A stretch of DNA of 64,000 nucleotides from Hyparrhenia diplandra (Eukaryota; Streptophyta; Magnoliopsida; Poales; Poaceae), in the NCBI GenBank assembly GCA_015847255.1, contig JADLZK010008989.1, forward strand, positions 62,001 through 126,000, in the 5' to 3' direction. The translations under genes were made by a program, and so were the position numbers. Below the pieces are notes generated by a model. That model was given only the letters and a program-made list of their open reading frames with translations, did no database searches and was not told the DNA's origin. How positions within the stretch are numbered: position 1 is the first letter of the stretch; every line of letters starts with the position of its first letter. Below, in pieces: positions 34,130 through 45,075 of this stretch.

Positions 34130-37100
34130 ATCGCCCCCAATCCACTCGGCCGCCGCTGCTGCCTATTCCGAACTCGAAAATCATTTCCCCATCCCCTCCC
34201 TCACACGCACAGTGGCGACGGCCGCCGAGCGCTCACTCGAGCGCAACTGGGGCGCAGCGCGGCGGCGGCTTTGGTGGTGGCGACTAAGCGTTGGTGGCGG
34301 CGTGGCCCCGCTTGCTCGCGCTACGAAGCCGGCGCGTGCTGAGGCGCTGTGTGGAGGGGCAGCCACAGTCCATGGCCGGAAGGGGCGGCCGCCCTTCTTC
34401 CCTGGCCGGATCGACGACGGGGTGGCAGCCCTTGTTCTCCACGGCCGGATAGAGTACGGGATTGCCGCCCTTCTTCTCCGACCGCATCTGAGGACGGTGG
34501 CGACAACTCCCCACCCAAGCCGGCATCCTGACTGAACCCTCGGTGCGGATGAGGCACGCATCGCTAGGTGGACAAGGACGATGGCCTAGGTCTTCACCGA
34601 TACCCGTTAGCTCTTATTAGCAATTTCACAGGCCTCGATCGTATGATCTAGATATGGCCGTACACCCACAGCAGCAGCGAGCGCCCCATTGTTCTGAATT
34701 TTGGCTGCTGGTTTGGTTGCAGGTGCACCCTGCTGCTGTTGCAGGTTCGGAACTCCTCCTTCCTGCTCCCTGGAGGCCGCCTCAGACCTGGCGAGGAAGG
34801 TAAGCGTTCGTACAGGTTTGTTCTTGTTCCGTTGCTGATTGTGTTTTTCAGACATCCAAGGGCTCAAGCGTACAAAATTTTGATATTGGGGCCCGACGAG
34901 ATTCTTATGTTGACTATATATAAATGAAACACCCAATGATTTCTTTTTTATAACAACCATTCAGGCATGTACGGACATCTAATCAATATTGGAATGGGTT
35001 CTAGATATTCTGAAACAAACATATTACAACTTGCTAGGGCGTCACAGTGATTTTTAGTACATTTTAATTTCAGATACTCTAGCACAAGCATGTATGCTCT
35101 CTTTGTTAAGGACCTCTGATTGAGAACGAGACTTTGAAGACTGTCCCTTACTATTCTGTACATTTATTGTTTGAACCATGCTTATTATTATCATCTTCGT
35201 TTTATTCATGAGCAGGAGCTCACTGTGTCCTCTCTGATCTCTGTGTCTTTGTGCAGCAGCTTCTGCAGTTTAGCTTCATTGGTTTTATTTGATAGCAGCT
35301 AAGCCACATTTGCTTCTTGGTTCTAACAGAGTAGCTAGTGTATCTGTACAGCATTTTCAGTTAAGCTGTATCGGTTTCTTCAGAGCTGGTTTCAATGTTT
35401 CTCTAGTAGCAAGTGTTCAACGACAAGTGAGTACTGCAGTAGCAGAGTAGTTTAGTTAAGTGTGTAGTTTTTTTTTTTTATTTACTAGCTCTAAACTTCG
35501 TAAAACTTTGAATTGATATAATTTATTTTACAAAACTGAATGTGTTCACCAATCTGTGGTTCAGATCTATAGTAGTAACTCTTAACAAATTTTCCTTGTG
35601 TAAATGATATTAGAGAGCTGCATTTGACAGGTCATGTTAGCGTTTTTTTTGTGGTCTTATGACTCCATATACAGATTTAATATTGATCTGTACCTGTCGG
35701 AAGAAGGTGAGTGCGAGCTTATGTTCAAATGAAAATTTAATTGAGTCCATGTGCTCACCAATCTTGCATGTTTTGTATGCTTAATCTATTTATTTATTTA
35801 TTTATTTAATAGATGTTAGTAATCAGGAGCAGCTGTGGCACCAGGCACAACTAAATCTGACAGTTTGTGTTACAAGAAATAAGTACAAGATATTAAGTCT
35901 ATACTAGCCAGACTTTTTTTAGGAAATATATGATGGAACACTAATATCCTGTAGTTTTTATTCCATGAACTATGATTGCTGGCTAGGATTTAGACACTAT
36001 TAATCTCCTTAGAATGAGTAAAGTGCTTAAGTGTTCTTATAGTAGTAGATGGATGGCGGTAAAGTGCTGAATCGCATGTATTTGGTTAATTCCAAATAAG
36101 CAGGAAAATAATACCTTGTCAACAAAAGCAAGTATGTAGCAACGCCACCAAACAGGTCGCCGAGTAACCATGCTCATCCTGAACCATGCCTTGCTAGGTG
36201 TTTTGCCCATCCAAGCAAGGCAAGATGCCAGTGAAAAACCAAGAATACCCTAAGTTGTTTGTTTGGCGCATGTTCTTTTCTTCAGTTTCCTATTCTTTTC
36301 TGAACCTGCTTGTGAACAAAAAAAAATGTTCTGATTATGTTACATGGCCTACCAGGATGACTCGTCTGGTGCTCGAGCTTGTAACTTTGAAAGCAAGATA
36401 CAAACCTTTATTTGTTCTAATCTTTCTTGGATCTGTCTCTACAGTTTAAACAGGAAATAGTCCAAATATTTTACTACTGAATTAACTTGTAATGGAAAAA
36501 CTAAATTCAGGAAGTTCATATGTTACAACTATTAGCAGGGACGAGGAGATGTTGATTGATAGCAAATACAAGCAATAGATTAGCAGTTGTTTTCTACATT
36601 TCACATAAAAATAATGCTATAATTCTGCCAACGATCTGATTGCAGACAGGCAGCAGGGAGCAGGTCTGTTGACTGCTTCACAATCATTATAACTCTGCTT
36701 AGTAGAACAAGTACTGATTGAGTAGCAAGGTTTCTTTGGAGCATCTATTTACTATGAGATTTGACTTGCTTGGCATAGGAGTAAGCTTTGAAGATCCTGA
36801 AAACCAAGCCCCGATATGAAGCCTTCAAGTTTTAACTTAGGTACCAATCTAGATACATTATTTTATATCCAAGTAGTAATTGTACCTGACCATGGAGCTG
36901 GGTTACCATGTTGCTGATTGCATGTCAATTTTGGTCTCACGGTCTGCTGTAGCTATTAGTTCTCTATGTGTTTAATTAACCTGCATTTTTCATTATGTGT
37001 TATAACGGTTTATTTTGGTTTTGAGAAAAATAATATGTTACTCTAAATTGCCCAATGTTCCAGGGGGGCACTACGTGGGAGACGGCATCACTACTTTGGG

Positions 37101-37260
37101 TATCACAAGGCACATGCTTCCGCAACCAGGATGACTAAAGATCGTTTTGTAGGATGATCGTTTCCCTCTGGAGAAAATAGATGAGATGATGTGCTTATCT
37201 ATAGAATTTTGGTGTAAATATGCTATCAGTTGAATGAATCAATTTATATGAGATGAGAAA
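34130..37260 (+). other. Gene-like transcription unit (plus), possible captured host gene or non-coding RNA
   Basis: The segment starts with a GC-rich leader and first exon (34130-34560) that has open frames on both strands and no recognised domain. A clear small exon follows (34745-34799) between GTTGCAG| and |GTAAGCG. Two kilobases of T-rich, intron-like DNA lead to a last exon from 37064 (TTCCAG|GGGGGCAC), with a 3'-UTR-like tail to about 37260. No conserved protein is readable across the exons. It may be a decayed gene copy carried by the CACTA element, or a non-coding transcript. Confidence 0.35.
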
Positions 37261-37289
37261 TGTATACAATGATGTTACTTTTGTGTTAA

Positions 37290-38148
37290 ATTGTAAACAA
37301 AACGTTGCAACATAAATTATTATTATATTCATTTGGCGTTGTAATATATAATAAAAAACAAACTAAACGGCGTTGCAGTATATGGTCATGGCAATAGAGA
37401 TGAGCTATAGCAACTACATGTTTTTAGCATGGCAACAGCGAACTATCTCTTGCAACTACAATAGTTATGAGGGTGGCAATAGAGTACCCACCTATAGCAA
37501 CCATTTATTTACGTAACATTGGCAATAGAGGATATATCTGTTTGCAACCAACCTAAAATAACGTGGCAACAACACAGCAGCAACCAAGCTAAATAGCATT
37601 GGCAATAGAGGCGCTATCTATAGCAACCAACGTAAAGTAACGTGGCAATAGCCTATGCCGCCTATAGCAACCATTTACAAATGTAGCAATAGAGGACCCC
37701 CCTGCGTAGCAAACCAACCTACGAGAGATGTTTGCAATAACCTAAGCCACCTATAGCAACCATTTAGGCGACGTGGCAATAGAGAAGCTCTATTGCAATG
37801 CTTTCTCCGCATAGCAATAACCACTCTTGCAACACCTATGTTACGTTGCGGCGCATTATGTTGCTACACGACCGGCGTGTTGCCATACGTGTCACTAGCA
37901 GCGTCTAGTTCGTTGCAATTGATACTATTGCCACACCCATAGTGGTTGCAATTGCATTTGTTACAACGCTCACCATGTGTTGCAAAAGCGTCAAAAGTGT
38001 TGCAATAGAGGGTTGTGTGTCGCAACTAAAAACGTAACCCGTTGCATTCTACTATTGCTACCCTTACAAGTGCAACGACATTTAACCAAAAACAAATGGT
38101 AGCAAAAGTACTATTGCTACCATTTTTGGCTCTATTGCTACACTTTGT
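37290..38148. repeat. Right subterminal repeat region of CACTA element
   Basis: The dense array alternates TAGCAACCA-like and GGCAATAGAG-like words (for example 37425-37800) and ends with TGCTACC and GTTGCAAT motifs in the opposite sense. It is the counterpart of 27481-28010 but longer and more regular. Confidence 0.8.
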
Positions 38149-38180
38149 CGGCGTTGCATTAGAATGAAAATCTTGTAGTG
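38149..38180 (-). repeat. Right terminal inverted repeat of CACTA element
   Basis: It reads GGCGTTGCATTAGAATG.. to ..TCTTGTAGTG, the complement of a standard CACTACAAGA end. Confidence 0.85.
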
Positions 38181-38289
38181 ACTCCGGTAATGGGTTTGAA
38201 ACCACTAAGCCGTGTACTCAACCTTAAGCTCATCTTACGCGGACTCATGGAAACCGAATTGTCGGGCTAAGACCTTGTGAAGCCCCTAC

Positions 38290-41200
38290 CTCTCCTCGTC
38301 TTTTTCAATGGACCAGAAGCCGCATCTCGAGCTTGTGCGTGATGATACAACTCTTTTCCTCTTCCCATCTTTTGAACCGAGTCTCTGAGCCAAAAACATG
38401 AAAAAAAAAAATACTACAATACCATTAATAGAACTGCATGAATAGAAGTGCAGGAAAAACAAAAATTTGGCATGAATAAATAGGAACAGACACCATGACT
38501 CATTGGCAACATATACTACAAGAGCATGTACAAAAGGTCGCCTCGCTGTTCTAATTAAGCCAATTGTATAAAAGATTGCCAATTACACACATCACATGTT
38601 TATAGGCATCAAGATAAAGAGGTCCTTCTTTTGTGCAAAATAAAGGCTACCTCATTATTTGTTTAGGATCTTATAAAAACAAAATTATATATTTCTTGTT
38701 CAATAACAAGAAATATGTTCTATTTACTTTAGCCACAATCATAATTCAAAAGATGTTCTCACTTCTATCTATTACAGATATCAAATGATTGCACATGTCG
38801 ACCACCAAAATTGCAGACATTAGAGTATGCAATTCACTACTAATAGGGTCTAGTGTCAGTCTTTCAAATTTGAGAACATCATTATACATTTTCAGTGCCT
38901 AACATTATGACACCATAAGTAAATTAACCACTACAGGTAGGTTATACCTGACACATCAGACAACAAAGGTAACCTTGTCCTTACAAGCAAGAAATAAGTG
39001 AATGTTTACACACTTGTGCTGAAAAAAACTACTGAGACAGATACCTAAAATGCAAGTGCTGGCATCAGTATTTCTCAAATTAGCCAATGTGCATCACCAA
39101 CATGGTAGAATGTGGTGGCGCAAAAAATGGTACAGACCTACCAATCATGCATGCATGTCAACACATACTACGAGGGCGGCATCAAGGAACAAACATCAAG
39201 CTGGCCGCCCCGCGAGTCCTTTGCCACCGAGTCCTCATCCCTCTTTTGTTTCTCCTCCCCATGGCCTCAATCATCAAGGACCCCCAACCGGATCGAGACA
39301 TAGAGACAGGAATTTAGGGTGAGAGAGAAGACACCTAGGGATGCCACAACCAATGCTGCAATCCAACCACTCTCGCTATTCCAGGCTACACATCAATCCC
39401 AGGATGGAGACGGGGACAATGATGTTTAAGACAGACGTGCTTACATAATAGATATAGCACGGGTGCGTAGTGGTCATATCTTAAAGGTCGGCAAACAGGA
39501 ATAAAGAGAGCTAGAGCTTATAGGTCCTCAGATTGCTTAAGCTTAGAGATGGAGACGGGGATGTCACGTGGGGTTGACAGCACCAGCAATAGCCCAAGGC
39601 TCGATATGCTACAAGGACAGGCTTAGGAGTTCATAGCCACCATTAGGCAAGCATGAGGAGGCCTAGAGGTTAATGACCGACAATAGGTAGCTGAGAGTGT
39701 TAGATATTAATAGCAGTCAAGAGGGAACCGAGGAGCCAAGAGGTTTGGGCGACAAAATGACAAGGAAAATAATAAAAGCACTTTACTCAATATATCAAGA
39801 ATGTTTAATAAAAGCACAATTAAGAATGTTTAATTAAATCTTCAGGTTGGACCCTTTATTGTACTGGAGCACTTTACTGAATATATCAAGAATGGCCACA
39901 AGATTCATCTTTAGGGATTCAGATTGCATATATTAGAGAGGTGACAATAGAAAATAGGGTAATCTGGCTTTTTTTAGCAGAAGAAAAGGTTAGAGGCTGT
40001 TTATGTTTGTAGTCCACATATCCACAACCCAAACAGTGTGAGGCCCTGGGCCAAAATGTATAAAACCCACCAATTTATCACTGCAGCAGGTAAACAAAGC
40101 TTTCAACTTGAAGGCCAATGACAACGCCTTTGTGCTAGTTCTAGCCACGGGAAGAGAAAAAAAAGCGATTATAAGAAAAAAGATAGAAAAAGAGGGATAA
40201 TCATGGGTGATGCACTCTTGCTACTTTGTTATATCCATACAAGTACTCGGACTTGTCGAGTATATTTATCCCAAAACAATGTTCGTAGGGAAACAAAGTA
40301 TAATCTTTACGAAGAAACAAAGTATATCAATCTTCTTACAAAAAAAGGGGATATGGTTAAGTAATGATTTTACATGACCAACTGCAATAAACTATTTAAA
40401 AAACATATTATGTATATAACATGCAATGGAGAATGAAAAACAGGGAAAATTTAGTTTACTAGTTATATGTTGATGAGACAGAAATACAGATAATTCGAGA
40501 TGTTTATACAAAAAAAAACAGCCAATTCGGTTGGACGAGAGTTCCGAGTCATGACTTCTCCGAATTTCAACTACGGTCATTGTAGCTATGTGAGAAAGAA
40601 ATATCTCTAGTTTACAAAAAGCCGACAAGTGCCAACCAAAGAATGCTACTGAAATTTCACACAAGAAATCAATAAATCAAATTTACTGAGTTGAACTAAC
40701 TTCTAATGCATTAGATCAAATTCGGATGGATAACATTTTCTTCTTTGTTACAACATGCACCTAAAGTGAAAACGAAAACATTAGTAATTTAGCATTTCGA
40801 TCAACGAGAAAATGAAACTCTTACTATTTCGATCATAAACATCACGAGAATCATAGAGTTATCACGTAGAAAACATGCGAGATTGGTCATGTTCTTGGTC
40901 CATGCCTTATCCGATTCAACTGCAGAGCACACAATAAACGAAGAAAGGAGCATCAAGGCAAACTAAAGCGTGGCTTTGTGAAGGTTGGGCAGGCAATATG
41001 TGGCGGGAGCCAAACACTCCCTAATTCTTCATAAATTGGAATTATATGCTACTAGTACCAACTTAGCTAGTTAAAGAAACTTGGTTACTTCCGTCAACAA
41101 GAGAGTCGGATCAAGCGAGCCATATTGTGTACAATATGTTTCTAGTCATTTTAGTTTGCACGGATTTAAATCTTTGCCAAGATCCGAGTGTACGAAGAAA

Positions 41201-44200
41201 CATGTAGCAACAAGACTTTTCACAAAAAAACTAAACTAATCCTACTTGTTTGTTAGGGTGCAACGGTGCTACCCTCCTTCAAAACACACAAATGCGAAAT
41301 ACAAACATTGATTATTATTACTTTATTAGTTAGTTATGGTGCCTATCATCAACAAGTGGACTAGACACAATGACTACGGTTCAAATCTCAAATGCAAGAC
41401 ATGAATAGCACTTATGCGATATGACCTTTTCATCCTAAAAAGAGTAAGTAGAGAATCAGGTTTTGCCTAGAATCACAACGACAAAAGATACATCATGAAA
41501 GAAGGAAACGAAAATTCAGTGCGGGTAAACAAGCTCTAGCGGACCCCAAACCGGGCAATAACGGAACGCCATATTAGCATCGAGAACGAAATGATGCTTC
41601 AAATACAAAATACTATTGATGTAAGTCTAATGGAGCACCCGGATCTGAGCTTGACACAAATGACATGGCCAAGGGGCCTTTGGACAGCCACAGGTAAAAT
41701 ATCCGTTTGTTTGCACCAAGGTCACAATGCGAGAAGGTATCGAGTAGCAAGATGCTAAGCGGAGTTTTTTGAACTAGATAACTAAAATTCAGTAGCAACA
41801 TGGATAAGTAGCCTTGAGCTAAGAGAGTTACCATAACTGTCCGCCATTAGCATCCATGTCAATAATTTCCTACTAATAATTTAATTATAGGCAAAACTAC
41901 ACATGGTATAGCGGCGCATGTGAATAACCATTCAAACATTTGACCGATTATAGGTGGTTCGCATGCGAATCCCCACCGACCTAGCAATTCCTATACTCAG
42001 ATTAGGCAACAATCAATTCTCTATTAACCGGGAGGGCAGAGATAACTATGAGATATTAAAAATACAACAAACATAATTGCGATGGCGAAGCATGTAATTT
42101 CTTGGTTGGAGCGTAATATAATGTTCAAGTAACAACAACCGACTAAAAATTGTAAAAAAAAGTAAAGACCAACCATTTCGACCTTACGCCCAGCGGGTGC
42201 ATGTTCATCCAATTGTGCTTGGGTTTGATCACCAACAAAAGGACTTGTAACTCTATCAACAAGTCCATCCAATTGACTTTCTCTTGGGTGGTCGGGAACT
42301 GAAATAGAAGGTATCCGAGGATTTTCCACACAACGAACAATATCATCTCCATCATTCAAAGACACAGTAGCATTGGTTATGTTACAACCTTTTTACGCAA
42401 GCAACAAAACAAAAATTAGCTACTTCTTTACATAGCGAGGACATGACAGGGCAATAATTTTGACAAGCTATAGATAAATTGCAGTATACCACTATTATTC
42501 AACAAAACTAGTACAAACCATAACAAAAAGTTAATGAGAACTAATATGCAAAACCAAAATCAACAAGATAAATTCATGTACCATTTTGATTAGAGGTATT
42601 CTGAGGTAAGTTATCGGTGCCGGCACAACCAGTAGCCTTCTCTTTACCAGCACCACAAGCAGGTTCCCAATAATCTGAACCGTACAACTCTGAGTCAGAC
42701 GTCTCTCTCTCTTTACAATTGACATCCACATCTTCTGTTCTTATAGTGGGAGCAGCAGCAGCAAAAGCACCAACATCAGGAGCACTAGGAATATTGAGCT
42801 CTTTCACGGCCCGGTACTAGTACTAGAAACACCGACATCGGGAGCACTCTCGCAATATTGACCTCTTTGACGGCGGTAGCACTAGTGCGAAACACACCAA
42901 CGGAAGAAGCGACATGATTCGTCTCTTGGACAGCGGTAGAGCTAGCACCAAGCAACACCAACAAAGAGCGAGCAATACCATTTTTCTCCTCTTGGACAGC
43001 GGTAGCACTAGTGCCGACGAACGGTTGCCGCATCGAACAAGATTTTGGAACATCTACAAGTCACGGAGAAGGCAACGGGGCTTGATTCATCGGGAACCAC
43101 ATTATCATCTTCACCATCACCATTACCATGGCCTCCACTAGCCTCTCGGCAGTGAGAACTCTCTCACGAGCATCGAATGTGAAGGGCCACGTGCCATAAC
43201 AACGGTATGCATATATGTGAACATCTTGGCAACAAGTATATCAGGACAATCATTGCCAACTCTAGTCTGATGATCTCTGAAAATCTTCTGCAAACATTCT
43301 CTGTCCTGTAATGTAGTTCAATATTTAAATAAAAATCACATAAAACTCTCATGAAACAAACATGCTCAAAAACATACAAGACAACACACAAACCTCTGGC
43401 CTGATGAACCCCAAATGTTTTTCCATAGTACTCCTAAAGTCCTCACAAGCCTCTTCAACATCATACTTTTCTGCATACAATGTGTCTTCAAAAGCTTTGA
43501 CCTACACAAAAAAAGGAATGTTTCTTGTCACACATATATACAGCCCTTTAAGTCTTAAGACCACCATAACAAAAAAGAATAGACAATTCATAAAGAGACC
43601 AATAATATAAACTCATCGGTCTCTTTCCATAAGTGTTGCCAGACACATGATCATACGAAGAATACAACTTAATCATTGAGCCCTTCCAGTAGTGAATCCT
43701 AGGCATATCTCTAGGCAGCTGATTACGTCGTCCATAGCACAAGAAGTCCAGATAGTAACCCTACATATATCAAACAAATGGAATGACTATTGCAACTAAG
43801 AATAGGAAGCAATGGATGCAGGGAACAAAATCAAAAAGGCAGAAGAGAACTTACAGCAAGAAAGTATCTGCAGCCACCAATCACACCACGACCTTTGCTC
43901 CTATAGTTTCTTATGGAACCAAGCATCCAGTCATACACCAGTTTTGACCAATTCCAATCTTTGACCGTACTCACATCAATCAGGGGTCCAAGGTACTGTG
44001 GGCTGGGGAGAGTACTTGAGTTAGAGCACAGAAAACTTGACAAGGCACAACCATAAAGTATCTGAAGATATCATCATCATCAAGTGTGTCTTCTAACAAC
44101 TTCTTCCCAAAAAACTTGATCGAACGGAGAGAGGGAAGATTGATTTTCTTAAGGAAGTCCTTCCTCATTGACTCAGTGTACATCTCCTTGATATCCAGTC

Positions 44201-45075
44201 CACCAATGGGAATCCCCAAGAATAAGTGCACAGCCATCGGGTCAAATGGGATCACCTGGCCTCCAACAAGAATGTCACCACACTTAATGTCAACTTGATC
44301 CGCTATCCCTTTGCACAAAACCTTTGGGAGCTGAAGCGACCATCATATTTGAAGGAGAACTCCAAATCCTCGATCAACAATTATCTTCCTCTTCCGCTCA
44401 TCCAAATTTGCAATTATGTTACGTCCAAAGTAACATTTTGTTGAACCTACTTCTGCTTTCTTTGAAGGCTGTCCGGTGAAGTACCCGGCGGCGAGGACTT
44501 GACTTCCCTTTTCCTCTACCTCTAGCCGCTTTCGACTACTCACGGAAATCAATGGAAAGAGGAGAAAAAAAAATTGTTAGGATACTACATTCAATACAAC
44601 CTGAACACAAATCAAAACAAAAATGAATAGCTAGCTAGTACATGTACAGTTTTGGCGTGTCGACACCGAAGCGCCTTGGATTACCCATGCCTTGAACAAT
44701 TTTAGAGAGCGAGAATAAAGAATGTCACCATGTCGGTACAATTGAGAAGCACAAATTACATAAAGAAAGTCGAATGATCTGAAACAAGATGTTTTAGAAC
44801 ATACTCTGTGATCGCTTGTTGCACATGTTTGAAAGTATTGACCATCTCACTTAAATCAGAAGGATTTGGAATCTAACAAAATGAAAGAAGATATATCAGA
44901 TAAGTATAAATAGACTAGGGCACACATAGAAAAGTAAAACAAATAGAAATATTAGCACCTGGCCGGCATTGGTAGCTTCGTTGTTGTCCTCATCTTCAGA
45001 GGACATATCATCAGAGTACTCATCATCACTATCACCATTTAAAGAATCATCCGAAACAATTTCTTCGGAATCCAT
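38290..45075 (-). pseudogene. ULP-like gene, 5' half (conserved N-terminal region)
   Basis: The likely start is ATG 45075 (MDSEEIVSDDSLNGDSDDE, strongly acidic), with exon 1 ending at a donor at 44959. Exon 2 is 44872-44805 (PNPSDLSEMVNTFKHV). The conserved block lies at about 44550-43360. Seen in it are KRKIIVDRGFGVLL, DPMAVHLFLGIPIGGLDI, LPSLRSIKFFGKKLL, LGPLIDVSTVKDWNWSKLVY and IGGCRYFLAV, then LPRDMPRIHYWKGSMIKLY. This wording is familiar from the N-terminal region of grass transposon proteins annotated as ULP1 family. Further exons are near 43310-43170, 42365-42174 (VPDHPRESQLDGLVDRV) and 38384-38290 (DGKRKRVVSSRTSSRCGFWS). A frameshift near 44340 breaks the conserved block, and the CACTA element follows. 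Long introns, including one of about 3.8 kb at 38385-42173, hold nothing else I recognise. Confidence 0.7.
42790..43045 (-). repeat. ~66-bp repeat coding for a TSATAVQE-like motif in the ULP-like linker
   Basis: On the minus strand three units code for GTSATAVQE, GASSTAVQE and TSATAVKE, each followed by a short hydrophobic stretch (for example NGIARSLLVLL). Their starts fall near 43022, 42956 and 42890. The repeats lie in the linker between the conserved N-terminal region and the protease fold. Confidence 0.75.

Larger units (their letters stand above)
27447..38180. mobile_element. Non-autonomous CACTA transposon inserted in the ULP-like gene
   Basis: The right end reads TCTTGTAGTG (38171-38180), the complement of the classic CACTACAAGA terminus. 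The left end reads ACTACAAGATTTTC from 27449. The ends pair as inverted repeats over about 31 bases with few mismatches, although the left terminal CA is altered (AAACTACAAG). Behind each end lie several hundred bases dense in GCAAC/GCAATAG motifs, the subterminal repeats typical of CACTA elements. No TNP2-like transposase is seen, so it is non-autonomous. The 3-bp target duplication is not clear: ACT follows the right end, but CCA precedes the left. Exons of the minus-strand ULP-like gene lie on both sides. Confidence 0.8.
17088..45075. mobile_element. Inferred large Mutator-like element with transposase and ULP-like gene, ends not located
   Basis: A FAR1/MULE-type transposase (plus, 17088-20812) and a ULP-like gene (minus, 45075-23437) converge tail to tail, about 2.6 kb apart. 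Pairing of a mudrA-like transposase with a ULP-like gene is known from plant Kaonashi-type MULEs, so I infer one element. The given span covers only the genes. I searched by eye for terminal inverted repeats in 12.6-17 kb and 45-50 kb and found none that pair convincingly. The CACTA insertion at 27447-38180 accounts for 10.7 kb of the length. Confidence 0.5.

Noticed and set aside
34181..34561. Long overlapping frames on both strands in the GC-rich block
   Set aside because: GC-rich DNA lacks stop codons by composition. Frames on both strands are Arg/Ala/Pro-rich and match no family, so I call only a gene-like segment.
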